A DNA stretch of 64,000 nt, taken from contig CBDULZ010000005.1 of assembly GCA_965368185.1 (NCBI GenBank), forward strand, positions 29,801 through 93,800. The letters run 5' to 3'. The notes beneath the pieces are model-generated. The model was given only the letters and a program-made list of their open reading frames with translations. It was not told the DNA's origin and ran no database searches. Source of the stretch: Kriegella sp965368185. Lineage in GTDB: Bacteria > Bacteroidota > Bacteroidia > Flavobacteriales > Flavobacteriaceae. The translations under genes were made by a program, and so were the position numbers. Shown here piece after piece: positions 43,132-52,103 of this stretch. Each line of letters starts with the position of its first letter. The first letter of the stretch is position 1.

Positions 43132-44133
43132 ATGTCAAATTTGAAAATAGGAATAAACGGTTTTGGTAGAATTGGAAGACTAGTCTTTAGAACTACGGTA
43201 AAACGAGGCGATATTGATGTAGTTGCCATAAATGATTTGTTGGATGTTGAGCACCTTGCTTATTTGTTGAAATATGATTCCGTTCATGGCAAGTTCGATG
43301 GAACGGTCGAAGTTAAAGATGGTGACCTTGTTGTAAATGGAAAAACGGTTAGAATTACTGCCGAGCGTGACCCTAAGGCTATCAAATGGGATGCTGTAGG
43401 TGCTGAAATCGTTGCTGAATGTACAGGCATTTTTACCACTTTGGAAACAGCTCAGTACCACATTGACGGAGGTGCTAAAAAGGTTGTTATTTCCGCCCCA
43501 TCTAAAGATGCCCCAATGTTCGTTATGGGTGTAAACCATAAAGAGGTCAAAGCTTCCGATACAATAGTATCTAATGCATCATGTACTACCAATTGTTTGG
43601 CTCCAATGGCTAAGGTATTAAATGATAATTTCGGTATTGAAGAAGCATTGATGACTACCGTACATGCCACAACAGCCACACAAATGACTGTTGACGGACC
43701 TTCCAAAAAAGATTGGAGAGGCGGTAGAAGTGCCATGTTAAACATTATACCTGCCTCTACAGGTGCTGCCGTAGCAGTAACAAAAGTTATTCCTGAATTG
43801 AAAGGAAAGCTTACGGGTATGGCTTTTAGAGTACCTACTGCTGACGTTTCCGTTGTCGATTTGACGGTTAAGTTAGAAAAGGCAACATCTTATGAAGAAG
43901 TTAAGAAAGCTTTTAAAGATGCTTCTGAAGGAGATTTAAAAGGTATTTTAGGATATACTGAAGAAGCTCTTGTGTCGCAGGATTTTGTTAGTGATGCAAG
44001 AACAAGCATTTTCGACGCCGGTGCTGGAATTGAATTGAATTCTAAATTTTTCAAATTGATTTGCTGGTACGACAATGAGGCCGGATTCTCTAACAAATTA
44101 GTGGATTTGACGCAACATGTTGCAAGTTTGTAA
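43132..44133 (+). CDS. gap: Glyceraldehyde-3-phosphate dehydrogenase, type I
   Basis: 333 residues. NAD site INGFGRIGRLVFR (8-20), with NDLLD around Asp35 favouring NAD over NADP; active-site Cys151 in SNASCTTNCLAP and His178 in TTVHATTATQ; C-terminal WYDNEAGFSNKL. Second gene of the pfkA unit. Codon use looks more biased than the neighbours, as expected for a highly expressed gene. A hairpin follows. Confidence 0.97.
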   Translation: MSNLKIGINGFGRIGRLVFRTTVKRGDIDVVAINDLLDVEHLAYLLKYDSVHGKFDGTVEVKDGDLVVNGKTVRITAERDPKAIKWDAVGAEIVAECTGIFTTLETAQYHIDGGAKKVVISAPSKDAPMFVMGVNHKEVKASDTIVSNASCTTNCLAPMAKVLNDNFGIEEALMTTVHATTATQMTVDGPSKKDWRGGRSAMLNIIPASTGAAVAVTKVIPELKGKLTGMAFRVPTADVSVVDLTVKLEKATSYEEVKKAFKDASEGDLKGILGYTEEALVSQDFVSDARTSIFDAGAGIELNSKFFKLICWYDNEAGFSNKLVDLTQHVASL

Positions 44134-44169
44134 GTAGTTCGTGTTAGTTCTTTAAATTATTAATAGAAT

Positions 44170-44205
44170 TTCCTGTAGGCGAAATATTATTTTCGCCTTC
44201 AGGAA
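44170..44205 (+). terminator. Stable hairpin after gapdh
   Basis: Fifteen-base arms (44170-44184 and 44191-44205) with one mismatch and a 6-base loop. No long T run follows, so it may stabilise the transcript or weaken read-through to the kinase gene, which starts 23 bases later. Confidence 0.6.
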
Positions 44206-44227
44206 TATTCATTCTAATTATTGATCC

Positions 44228-45079
44228 ATGGTTGTTATTGTTGATAGTGGTGCCACAAAAGCGGATTGGATTGCCTTGGATTCCAAGGGTGACAAGCTTT
44301 TTTTAACCCAGACCTTGGGTCTTAGTCCAGAGGTTCTGACTCGAGAGGTTATCGAAGATAGATTGGCGAATAACTTTGAACTTGCGCAGAACAAAAAAAA
44401 GGTGTCCCAGTTGTTTTTCTACGGTGCCGGATGTGGTACGGACCGTATGAAGAAGTTTTTAAAGAAAATTTTCAAAGGTTTTTTTCCGAATGCACAAATC
44501 GATGTAAAGGAAGATACTTTTGCCGCCATTTATTCTACTACCAAAATTGGCCAACAAGGTATTGTGTGTATTCTTGGTACTGGCTCGAATTGCAGCTATT
44601 ACGACGGTCATCAACTTATTCAGAAAGTGGTTTCATTGGGGTACATTCCAATGGATGATGGCAGCGGGAATTTCTTCGGAAGAAAATTAATACGCGATTA
44701 CTACTATCATAAAATTCCCCAAGACTTGGCGGTTAAGTTTTCTCAAGGTTACAATCTTGAGGCCGATGTTATTAAGGAAAACCTGTATAAACAGCCCAAT
44801 CCGAATACCTATCTTGCTACTTTTGCACGGTTTTTAGTAGAGAATAAAGAACATCCCTATTGTAAGGGAGTAATCGATAAAGGGTTTCAGCAGTTCATCA
44901 ACAATCAAGTGATGCAATTTGAACTAGCCACAAAGGTACCAATACATTTTGTGGGCAGTATTGCGTATTTTTTGCGGGAAGAGTTGACGGCGGTACTGGA
45001 GCGTAACGATTTAATTCCGGGTGTAATACGCCAAAGACCTATTGATGGATTGGTGGAATTTCACAAAGGCACTATTTAA
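44228..45079 (+). CDS. BadF/BadG-type sugar kinase (N-acetylglucosamine or MurNAc kinase-like)
   Basis: 283 residues. ASKHA fold: phosphate-1 loop VDSGATKADWIAL (5-17), middle ILGTGSNCSYYDG, then IPMDDGSGNFFGRKLIRDYY, the adenosine loop IHFVGSIAYF. These match the N-acetylhexosamine kinase branch, to which MurK of other Bacteroidota also belongs, so it could feed amino sugars to the salvage route at 5.9-18 kb; substrate is not shown by sequence. Tail overlaps the convergent ridA gene by 8 bases. Confidence 0.85.
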   Translation: MVVIVDSGATKADWIALDSKGDKLFLTQTLGLSPEVLTREVIEDRLANNFELAQNKKKVSQLFFYGAGCGTDRMKKFLKKIFKGFFPNAQIDVKEDTFAAIYSTTKIGQQGIVCILGTGSNCSYYDGHQLIQKVVSLGYIPMDDGSGNFFGRKLIRDYYYHKIPQDLAVKFSQGYNLEADVIKENLYKQPNPNTYLATFARFLVENKEHPYCKGVIDKGFQQFINNQVMQFELATKVPIHFVGSIAYFLREELTAVLERNDLIPGVIRQRPIDGLVEFHKGTI

Positions 45080-45452
45080 CCGCTATTGCCGAAATTTCCA
45101 CGTTTACGAATTTGGGTAGATTTGCGACCTCAACGGTTTCCCTGGCTGGTGCACTTGCTTCATTAAAATAAGAGCCGTAAACTTCGTTTATTTTAGTGAA
45201 CTGGTTCATGTCTTTAATGAAAATGGTTGTTTTTATCACGTTTTCAAAGGTCATTTCCGCAGCGTTAAGAATTGCTTTTAAGTTGTCCATCGAACGTGCG
45301 GTTTCTTTTTTTATATCGCCTTCCACAAGTTTTCCTGTTTTTGGATTTAAGGGTATCTGTCCTGATACGTATAGCGTATTTCCGCTTAAAACAGCTTGGT
45401 TATAAGGACCAATAGGGGCAGGGGCATCGGGTGTGTTGATTATTTTTTTCAT
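45072..45452 (-). CDS. ridA: RidA family enamine/imine deaminase
   Basis: Hydrolyses reactive 2-aminoacrylate-type enamines formed by PLP enzymes. 126 residues with PIGPYNQAVLSGNTLYVSGQIP at 13-34, the substrate-binding Arg104 in APARETVEV and Glu119. It lies 67 bases after lptD on the same strand and may be read with it. Confidence 0.95.
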   Translation of the reverse strand: MKKIINTPDAPAPIGPYNQAVLSGNTLYVSGQIPLNPKTGKLVEGDIKKETARSMDNLKAILNAAEMTFENVIKTTIFIKDMNQFTKINEVYGSYFNEASAPARETVEVANLPKFVNVEISAIAVK

Positions 45453-45519
45453 AGTATTTTATGATTATTCAATTAAAATTGAAACTCTTAGATGTGGAAT
45501 ACGCGGAGTTCTATTTTGA

Positions 45520-48219
45520 TTACTGGCTTCTATTTTCCCATTTCAAATCACTGAGTATTGAACTCTTTATACCGATAAAAAAATACCATCGCTCGTATTG
45601 GCCGAACGGAGACCAGTTAAAACGCATGGTAAAACTCTTTAAATCACGTTCGAAACGTAGCTGAGTAAGCGTGAAGCCCTTATTTTTGAAATCGTACCCC
45701 GAGGAACCCCCGATTTTCCATCGGGGCGATAGTTCAATATTTCCCGAAAACATCAAAGAATGGCTACTGAACTCATCTTGCCTATTGGAGTTCGAATAGG
45801 TGGCCGAATAGGCCAATCGGAAATCCCACGGTATTTTTGTGCCGTAAATCGGGTTTTCAACGTCTTCACCCTTCCTGTTTTGTTCTTCCTCTTGTCGCCT
45901 TGGGTCGTTAAAGTTATCCGCTTGACCAAAAAGGTCATCCGTACGGCCGCCACTTTGCGCTACGTAGTCATAAGGGTTTTCCTCATCTTCTTCCTTCTCA
46001 TCCTCCTTTTTCCCAAATGTTTTACTATCGATTGAATAACCTACGTTTACGTTCGCCCTAGTAAGTCGTAAAAGACTGCCGCCGTTGTCGATATTCCAGG
46101 TATTTATGCGCCTGCCATTGTTGTCAATAGCATAAGGGTCTAAACCTGCCGAAAAGTTGACCGACATTTTGTTGTTCAAGATATTGGTGCCCCCGTTAAC
46201 GCTTAAGGGACTTAATTTCAGGGAGTCGGCTTCTAAATTGTATCCCGTCGATATATTAAAATTGCTCAGTATGGGTACTTTCTTTGGTTCGAGTGCGGTA
46301 GAGTCTTTATCACGTACTTTTGCTTCTAAAGTATTCGCTAGTGAAAAACTAAGGCTGTTCGACCGGCTCAAACTGGGAGCTCCATTTAAAGTACCTGTAA
46401 ATCTGCTATATTGTACAACTTCCCCGTTGGCATCTAAATATTCATCATAAAATTGTTCAAAGGAAGGTGCGTACCCATAACTCAACGATGGGCGCATTAC
46501 GTGTCGAATGGCCTGTATCTTTTTATCTTCACCAAATTCGAAGGTTCCGTACAGCGTAGTTCCGATACTGGCGCTTAGGTTATATTTGTTGTAACGGTCA
46601 AAACCAGAGATAGTGTCTCTTACGACCGCGCCCGCCTCAGCGTCATAGCGTTGTGCGAATGTCTCCAAAGTCCACACATCTTCGTAGCTACCTCCCATGG
46701 AAACACTGAAAAATTTAGCCACTTTGAAGTTTGTACTTATAGGCAAACGGTGCCGGGCGCCGACCCGTGCTTCTTCGAACATGCCACTTTTGAAGAACTG
46801 GTCTTCTGTAATCGATAGGCTGTTTCGGGCATTTACGTCATACTGAAAGTTAATGTTCTGTAGGGCACCTTTTTTGATGCCGTCCCTTTTTGCGAAGGGA
46901 AAGATACGCTCCATGCTGGCTTGAAAGGTAGGTAGCGTCATTTCTATGTTTTCTGTATTCGTATTTTGACTATGCGTGGCGGTCAAACTCATGTTGACCG
47001 ATGGGTAGGCCGGAAAAGTTTTTGAGTATGATATCGAGGAGCTCAAGGTATTATTTTGGGTGTTGGGCAGGTTGCGTTGCAACAATGAATTTTGATAGTA
47101 TGAGCTACTTCCTAAATTTACAGATGCCGAGAACCGCGAATTGGGACTGGCTTTTGTGTCTTGAGAGTGCGAAATCTGCAAATTGTAAATGGTACTACGG
47201 CTATAATCGCTGAACCCCTTTTGGCTACTGACGAGATTTTCGTATCTGAAATTAACATTACCACGATATCGGTAACGTTTTGAGTAGACCGACTGCGTTC
47301 TAAAGCCATAGCTCCCGTTCGTGTATAAATCTCCGGTGAGGGTTAGATCTACATAATCACTAATAGGAAAATAGTATCCCCCATCTTGAAGAAAGTAGCC
47401 GCGATTGGGGTCGTTACCAAAAGTTGGCATCATAAGGCCTGCAGTTCTTCCCACCGTAAGTGGAAAATAAGCGAAGGGCAAGGCTATTGGTGTAGGAACA
47501 TCGGCAATGTAAAGATTGCTAAAACCGGCGATTACCTTTTTTTTCGGTACAAATTTCGCTTTTCGAATTCTAATGTAGTAATCCGGATTGATAGTGTCTT
47601 GCGAGGTGGTGAGTTTACCTTCGTGTAGAAAATATACGGAGTCGTTCTCCTTTTTGGTTATTTCGGCGTAGACTTTCATGGCGTCACTGCCCATCTGGCC
47701 CAAACCGGCCTGCTGTTCTGTACGGGAGTTCCATATCAACGCTTTTTCGGTATCAAAATTAAAACGAATAGAGTCGGGTCTCACCTCATTGTCACCTTGC
47801 TTGAAATAAGGTAACTGGGTGTAATTGCCCAAGGAGTCTTTAATACGTCCGGCATACACCTCATTTTTCACATAGTCCATAATGATAATGCCCGCCTTCA
47901 GTTCTGTGTCTTGATAGTATATCTCTGCTTCATTGTATAAATATATCTTCTGTTCTTTTTGGCTAAGTTTGACGTAATCCTTGGCCTTATATTTAATTTT
48001 GTCTAAAAGAACAGATTGGCTGGCTGTTGACGAGTCGATAGCTGAAGAGTCTTTTACGGTAGTGTTAGTCAATGGGTTAGCCCTGAGAATAGGGGCAACT
48101 AAACTATCTTCTTGAGCTTTTATTGGAAGGGGTACAATTTGGTCTTCTTGTGCGACGGCAAAAAAGGTGCCAGTAAATAGCAGTAATAGGAAAAGTAGAT
48201 AATGTTTGTTTGATTGCAA
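45520..48219 (-). CDS. lptD: LPS-assembly outer-membrane protein, LptD-like
   Basis: 899 residues, starting at TTG (LQSNKHYLLFLLLLFTGTFFAVAQ is the signal peptide; the next Met lies far inside, so TTG is needed). An LptA-like beta-jellyroll domain (about 70-200: AEIYYQDTELKAGIIIMDY) precedes a large outer-membrane barrel (IALPFAYFPLTVGRTAGLMMPTFGNDP onward) ending in strands such as FTMRFNWSPFG. It places LPS in the outer leaflet. Length and order match the Bacteroidota LptD family. Divergent from amiC; the lptD/amiC/mlaD order is common in Flavobacteriia. Confidence 0.9.
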   Translation of the reverse strand: MQSNKHYLLFLLLLFTGTFFAVAQEDQIVPLPIKAQEDSLVAPILRANPLTNTTVKDSSAIDSSTASQSVLLDKIKYKAKDYVKLSQKEQKIYLYNEAEIYYQDTELKAGIIIMDYVKNEVYAGRIKDSLGNYTQLPYFKQGDNEVRPDSIRFNFDTEKALIWNSRTEQQAGLGQMGSDAMKVYAEITKKENDSVYFLHEGKLTTSQDTINPDYYIRIRKAKFVPKKKVIAGFSNLYIADVPTPIALPFAYFPLTVGRTAGLMMPTFGNDPNRGYFLQDGGYYFPISDYVDLTLTGDLYTNGSYGFRTQSVYSKRYRYRGNVNFRYENLVSSQKGFSDYSRSTIYNLQISHSQDTKASPNSRFSASVNLGSSSYYQNSLLQRNLPNTQNNTLSSSISYSKTFPAYPSVNMSLTATHSQNTNTENIEMTLPTFQASMERIFPFAKRDGIKKGALQNINFQYDVNARNSLSITEDQFFKSGMFEEARVGARHRLPISTNFKVAKFFSVSMGGSYEDVWTLETFAQRYDAEAGAVVRDTISGFDRYNKYNLSASIGTTLYGTFEFGEDKKIQAIRHVMRPSLSYGYAPSFEQFYDEYLDANGEVVQYSRFTGTLNGAPSLSRSNSLSFSLANTLEAKVRDKDSTALEPKKVPILSNFNISTGYNLEADSLKLSPLSVNGGTNILNNKMSVNFSAGLDPYAIDNNGRRINTWNIDNGGSLLRLTRANVNVGYSIDSKTFGKKEDEKEEDEENPYDYVAQSGGRTDDLFGQADNFNDPRRQEEEQNRKGEDVENPIYGTKIPWDFRLAYSATYSNSNRQDEFSSHSLMFSGNIELSPRWKIGGSSGYDFKNKGFTLTQLRFERDLKSFTMRFNWSPFGQYERWYFFIGIKSSILSDLKWENRSQ

Positions 48220-48376
48220 GGCTATATATCCTATTTTTGTAACCGTTTGGTGGTGTCCCGCACTATGGTAACTGGTAGTATTCGGGCAAACTTACATATA
48301 TTTTTTGTTCCTCTTGTAGGGTATTACAATAAATTTAACCATCGGTAGAATATCAAAACATGATGAAGACCCATAT

Positions 48377-49750
48377 ATGAAAAAACCTTTTTTAGTCCCT
48401 TTTTTTGTATTATTTTTTTTCCTAATATCCTTCAATATTGGTTATGCTCAACAGACCGACACGAATAAATTTGTAGTCGTTCTCGATGCCGGTCATGGTG
48501 GTCACGATCCCGGTAATTTAGGCAACGGTTATTTTGAAAAGAATATTGCATTAAATATTGTACTCAAGGTAGGTCGTATTCTTGAGCAAAATCCCGATAT
48601 ACAAGTCATATATACCCGAAAAGATGATACTTTCATTGATTTGTATGTTAGGGGTGAGATTGCCAATAAGGCCAATGCAGATCTTTTTGTCTCGGTACAC
48701 TGCGATTCCCATACTTCCGATGCCCATGGAGCAGGTACTTTTGTATTAGGTCTGCACGCCAATAAACAGAATTTTGAAATTGCAAAAAAGGAGAACTCGG
48801 TTATTTATTTAGAGGATAACTACGAGAGCCGTTATGCTAATTATGATATTAATTCCCCTGAGTCCGTCATTGGGTTGACGATTATGCAGGAAGAGTTTTT
48901 GGATCAAAGCATTGCCTTGGCGAAGATGATTCAGGACAATTTCTCAGGAAAGCTCAAACGTAACAATAGAAAGGTCAAGCAGGCCGGATTCATTGTGTTG
49001 CATCAAACCTTTATGCCCAGTGTTTTGGTCGAAACCGGTTTTTTGACCAACAAAAAAGAAGGAGCTTACCTCAATTCAAAGAAAGGCCAATCCGAAATGG
49101 GAGAAGCCATTTCAGACGCCATATTGAACTATAAGAATAGTGTTCAATCCAACACTAGTTTTGCTGGAATGTCCGAGAGTATACCTTCAACCCCTGAATT
49201 GCCTTCAGATAATATAGAAAACAAAAAGGAAGATAAGAAGACCAGCAATGATATTGCGTTGGAAACTACGACAAAATCGACTCCTGCAGTAGAAAAAGAA
49301 GTAGTCGGGCAAAAGGTGCCAGTTGCAGAGGAAGAAAAAGATGTTGCGCCATCGGCTTCGGTAGAAAAGGAGATAATTGTTCTGGAACAACCTAGCAAAG
49401 AAGAAGCCGAATTGCCAGAAGCGCAGTTGGATGAGAAAAAGGAAACGGTTAAGCCACACGACATGCGAAAAGCCAATGATAAGACAGATTTGGTTTTTAT
49501 GGTCCAAATATTCGCTAGTTCCAAAAATATACCCCTGAACCCTGATTTCTTTAATGGATTGAACAGAATAACGAAGGAGCCCGTTAAAAATCTGTATCGC
49601 TACTTGTACGGTAGTACAAATTCGGTAAGCGAGGCCAAATTGTTAAAGGCGAATGCAGATTTAAATGGATATCCTTCATCATACATTGTTGGGTATAGAA
49701 ATGGTGTAAGAATTCCTGCAAAGGAGGTAGCTAAATACGTTTCGGAATAA
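48377..49750 (+). CDS. N-acetylmuramoyl-L-alanine amidase (AmiC-type) with SPOR-like tail
   Basis: 457 residues with signal peptide (residues 1-25). Amidase_3 domain at about 32-245: zinc ligands His40 (DAGHGGHDPG), Glu54 (EKNIALN) and His108 (SVHCDSH), catalytic Glu219 in VETGFLTN. An acidic Lys/Glu-rich linker (about 265-370) leads to a C-terminal SPOR-like domain (FMVQIFASSKNIPL to RIPAKEVAKYV) that would hold it at septal denuded glycan. Cleaves peptide stems from glycan during division. Starts 157 bases from divergent lptD and precedes mlaD by 58 bases. Confidence 0.93.
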   Translation: MKKPFLVPFFVLFFFLISFNIGYAQQTDTNKFVVVLDAGHGGHDPGNLGNGYFEKNIALNIVLKVGRILEQNPDIQVIYTRKDDTFIDLYVRGEIANKANADLFVSVHCDSHTSDAHGAGTFVLGLHANKQNFEIAKKENSVIYLEDNYESRYANYDINSPESVIGLTIMQEEFLDQSIALAKMIQDNFSGKLKRNNRKVKQAGFIVLHQTFMPSVLVETGFLTNKKEGAYLNSKKGQSEMGEAISDAILNYKNSVQSNTSFAGMSESIPSTPELPSDNIENKKEDKKTSNDIALETTTKSTPAVEKEVVGQKVPVAEEEKDVAPSASVEKEIIVLEQPSKEEAELPEAQLDEKKETVKPHDMRKANDKTDLVFMVQIFASSKNIPLNPDFFNGLNRITKEPVKNLYRYLYGSTNSVSEAKLLKANADLNGYPSSYIVGYRNGVRIPAKEVAKYVSE

Positions 49751-49808
49751 ATAATGCTGTCATCTAATTTTTATTTCTAATTTTGTTAGGCACTAGAAAA
49801 ACGAGCTT

Positions 49809-50777
49809 TTGAAACTATCGAGGGAAATTAAGACGGGAATTATCGTTGTAGGCGGTATTCTCTTGTTTATTTTAGGATTCAGTTACCTGAAATCTACACC
49901 GCTTTTTGACAATAGTAAAACTCTATACGCGATTTACGATCATGTTGGAGGACTGCAGCCCGGTACTCAGGTATCGATAAACGGGTTTAACGTAGGTACC
50001 GTGAACAGTATAAAGTTTAAAGACGCCTCTGGAAAGCTAATCGTTACCTTTTCTGTAAACAATGACTTTACGTTTTCAAAAAATAGCAAGGCTGAACTTT
50101 ATGATACGGGTATTATCGGAGGTAAGGGCATACAAATAAAACCCGTTTTTGATGATGCTCCAGTGGCCAAATCCGGAGATACCTTGGTTACAAACACAAG
50201 ACCAGGGTTGACCGATTTGTTACAACAGAAATTGACCCCCTTGCAGTTAAAAGTAGAAGATGCCTTTACCAATGCAGACTCATTACTGGTGAATGTAAAC
50301 CAAATTTTAGACACTAAGGCAAAGAAAGATTTGCAAGAGAGTCTTAGTGGTTTGAACAGTACAATCAGCAGTTTTAAACGAAGTGCAGATATACTTAGTA
50401 ATATATTGAGTGACAATCAAAGCAAATTAGACAGTTCGTTGACGAATTTTCAAAAGTTGACCTATAATTTTGCCAACCTATCCGATTCACTTAACAATGC
50501 CGGTCTGGGCAGAACGTTGGCGAGTTTAGAATCTACTGTAGCCAATCTTGACCAAGTTTTGGCAAAAATAGAAAGAGGAGATGGTACTTTGGGCAAGTTG
50601 ATGCATGACGAACAATTGTATACTAATTTAAGTAATGCCTCAAAGGAATTGGACTTACTGCTTCAAGATTTTCGTTTGAATCCGAAACGGTATGTCAATG
50701 TTTCCGTTTTTGGTAAAAAACAGAAAGAATATACAATTCCTGAAGATGATCCGGCCGAAAAAATCGAAGACCAATAA
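49809..50777 (+). CDS. MlaD/MCE domain lipid-transport protein
   Basis: 322 residues from TTG (LKLSREIKTGIIVVGGILLF); an in-frame TAG five codons earlier and the lack of an ATG until near the C-terminus make TTG the only workable start. One membrane anchor (9-27), an MCE domain (about 38-115: YDHVGGLQPGTQVSINGFNVGTV, SKAELYDTGIIGGKGIQIKP), and a long coiled helical tail (about 150-290). MCE proteins form hexamers that move lipids between membranes. No mlaE/mlaF genes are adjacent. Its stop overlaps the next start (TAATG). Confidence 0.92.
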   Translation: MKLSREIKTGIIVVGGILLFILGFSYLKSTPLFDNSKTLYAIYDHVGGLQPGTQVSINGFNVGTVNSIKFKDASGKLIVTFSVNNDFTFSKNSKAELYDTGIIGGKGIQIKPVFDDAPVAKSGDTLVTNTRPGLTDLLQQKLTPLQLKVEDAFTNADSLLVNVNQILDTKAKKDLQESLSGLNSTISSFKRSADILSNILSDNQSKLDSSLTNFQKLTYNFANLSDSLNNAGLGRTLASLESTVANLDQVLAKIERGDGTLGKLMHDEQLYTNLSNASKELDLLLQDFRLNPKRYVNVSVFGKKQKEYTIPEDDPAEKIEDQ

Positions 50778-52102
50778 TGAACTATCTTCCTAATATCGTA
50801 TTTGTAGTAGTTCTGACGATAGGTATTGGCTATTTCATAAGCAACGTGAAAAAGCTCAGAAGAAATATTAAACTGGGCAAAGAAACTGACGTTTCGGACA
50901 ATAAACCCCAACGTTGGAAAAACATGGCTAGAATTGCACTTGGCCAAACAAAAATGGTGGTAAGGCCCGTGGCGGGACTTCTCCACGTCATTGTGTACGC
51001 CGGTTTTATTATCATTAATATAGAAGTGTTGGAAATTATCATCGATGGTATTTTCGGCACCCATCGCATCTTTGCTCCATTGGGCCCTGGCTATGACTTT
51101 TTAATCGCTTCGTTCGAAATCTTGGCATTGTTGGTGATTGTGGCGGTAAGCATATTTTGGGTGCGTAGAAACATCATTAGATTACAACGGTTTATAAAAC
51201 CCGAAATGATAGGTTGGCCCAAAATGGATGGCAATCTTATTTTATATATAGAGTTGGTATTGATGATTTTGTTTTTGACGATGAACGCCGCCGATTATCA
51301 ACTGCAGCAATTGGGCGCCTCGCATTATACCCAAGCTGGATCTTTTCCGGTAAGCCAGTTTATCGCACCGCTTTTCGAAGGTTTTTCCATTCCAAGTTTG
51401 ATTGTTGTTGAACGCGTTGCTTGGTGGCTTCATATTACGGGTATTTTATTTTTCTTGAACTACTTGTATTATTCGAAACATCTACATATTCTTCTTGCTT
51501 TTCCCAATACCTATTTTGGAAAGTTGGGGCCAAAAGGTAAATTCAAAAACTTGGATGCCGTTACGCAGGAAGTAAAATTGATGCTTGATCCATCTGCTGA
51601 TGCTTTTGCCGCGCCTGCTGATAATGAAGCCGATCCAGAGAAATTTGGTGCTTCCGATATAATGGATTTGAGTTGGGTGCAATTGTTGAATGCCTACACA
51701 TGTACCGAATGTGGCCGCTGTACTAGCGAGTGTCCGGCCAACCAAACAGGCAAGAAACTCTCCCCTAGAAAGATCATGATGGATACCCGTGACCGTATGG
51801 AAGAGGTCGGTAAAAATTTGGACGCCAACAAAGGTAAGTTCGAAGATGATGGCAAGCAATTACTCGATGACTATATTTCTCGAGAAGAACTTTGGGCATG
51901 TACCTCTTGTAATGCTTGTGTCGAGGCTTGTCCTGTAAGTATAGATCCATTATCCATCATTATGGATATGCGACAATATTTGGTTATGGAGCAATCGGCG
52001 GCGCCTTCCGAATTAAACAATATGATGGCGAATATAGAGAACAATGGTGCACCCTGGCCATTCAATCAAATGGATCGGTTAAACTGGAAAGAAGAACTAT
52101 GA
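50777..52102 (+). CDS. Membrane Fe-S oxidoreductase (NarI-like membrane part plus two 4Fe-4S clusters)
   Basis: 441 residues. N-terminal half has about five membrane helices with possible haem ligands in LLHVIVYAGF and WWLHITGILFF, like the NarI/HdrE type of membrane electron carrier. A soluble half binds two 4Fe-4S clusters: CTECGRCTSECP (Cys309, 312, 315, 319) and CTSCNACVEACP (Cys375, 378, 381, 385). Overall like HdrD/GlpC relatives. Electron donor and acceptor are unknown. One base overlap with mlaD and one base before the next gene show tight co-expression. Confidence 0.88.
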   Translation: MNYLPNIVFVVVLTIGIGYFISNVKKLRRNIKLGKETDVSDNKPQRWKNMARIALGQTKMVVRPVAGLLHVIVYAGFIIINIEVLEIIIDGIFGTHRIFAPLGPGYDFLIASFEILALLVIVAVSIFWVRRNIIRLQRFIKPEMIGWPKMDGNLILYIELVLMILFLTMNAADYQLQQLGASHYTQAGSFPVSQFIAPLFEGFSIPSLIVVERVAWWLHITGILFFLNYLYYSKHLHILLAFPNTYFGKLGPKGKFKNLDAVTQEVKLMLDPSADAFAAPADNEADPEKFGASDIMDLSWVQLLNAYTCTECGRCTSECPANQTGKKLSPRKIMMDTRDRMEEVGKNLDANKGKFEDDGKQLLDDYISREELWACTSCNACVEACPVSIDPLSIIMDMRQYLVMEQSAAPSELNNMMANIENNGAPWPFNQMDRLNWKEEL

Positions 52103-52103
52103 T

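Noticed and set aside
45461..45664. 67-codon plus-strand frame
   Set aside because: It lies mostly antisense to the lptD 3' end, whose reading frame is secure.
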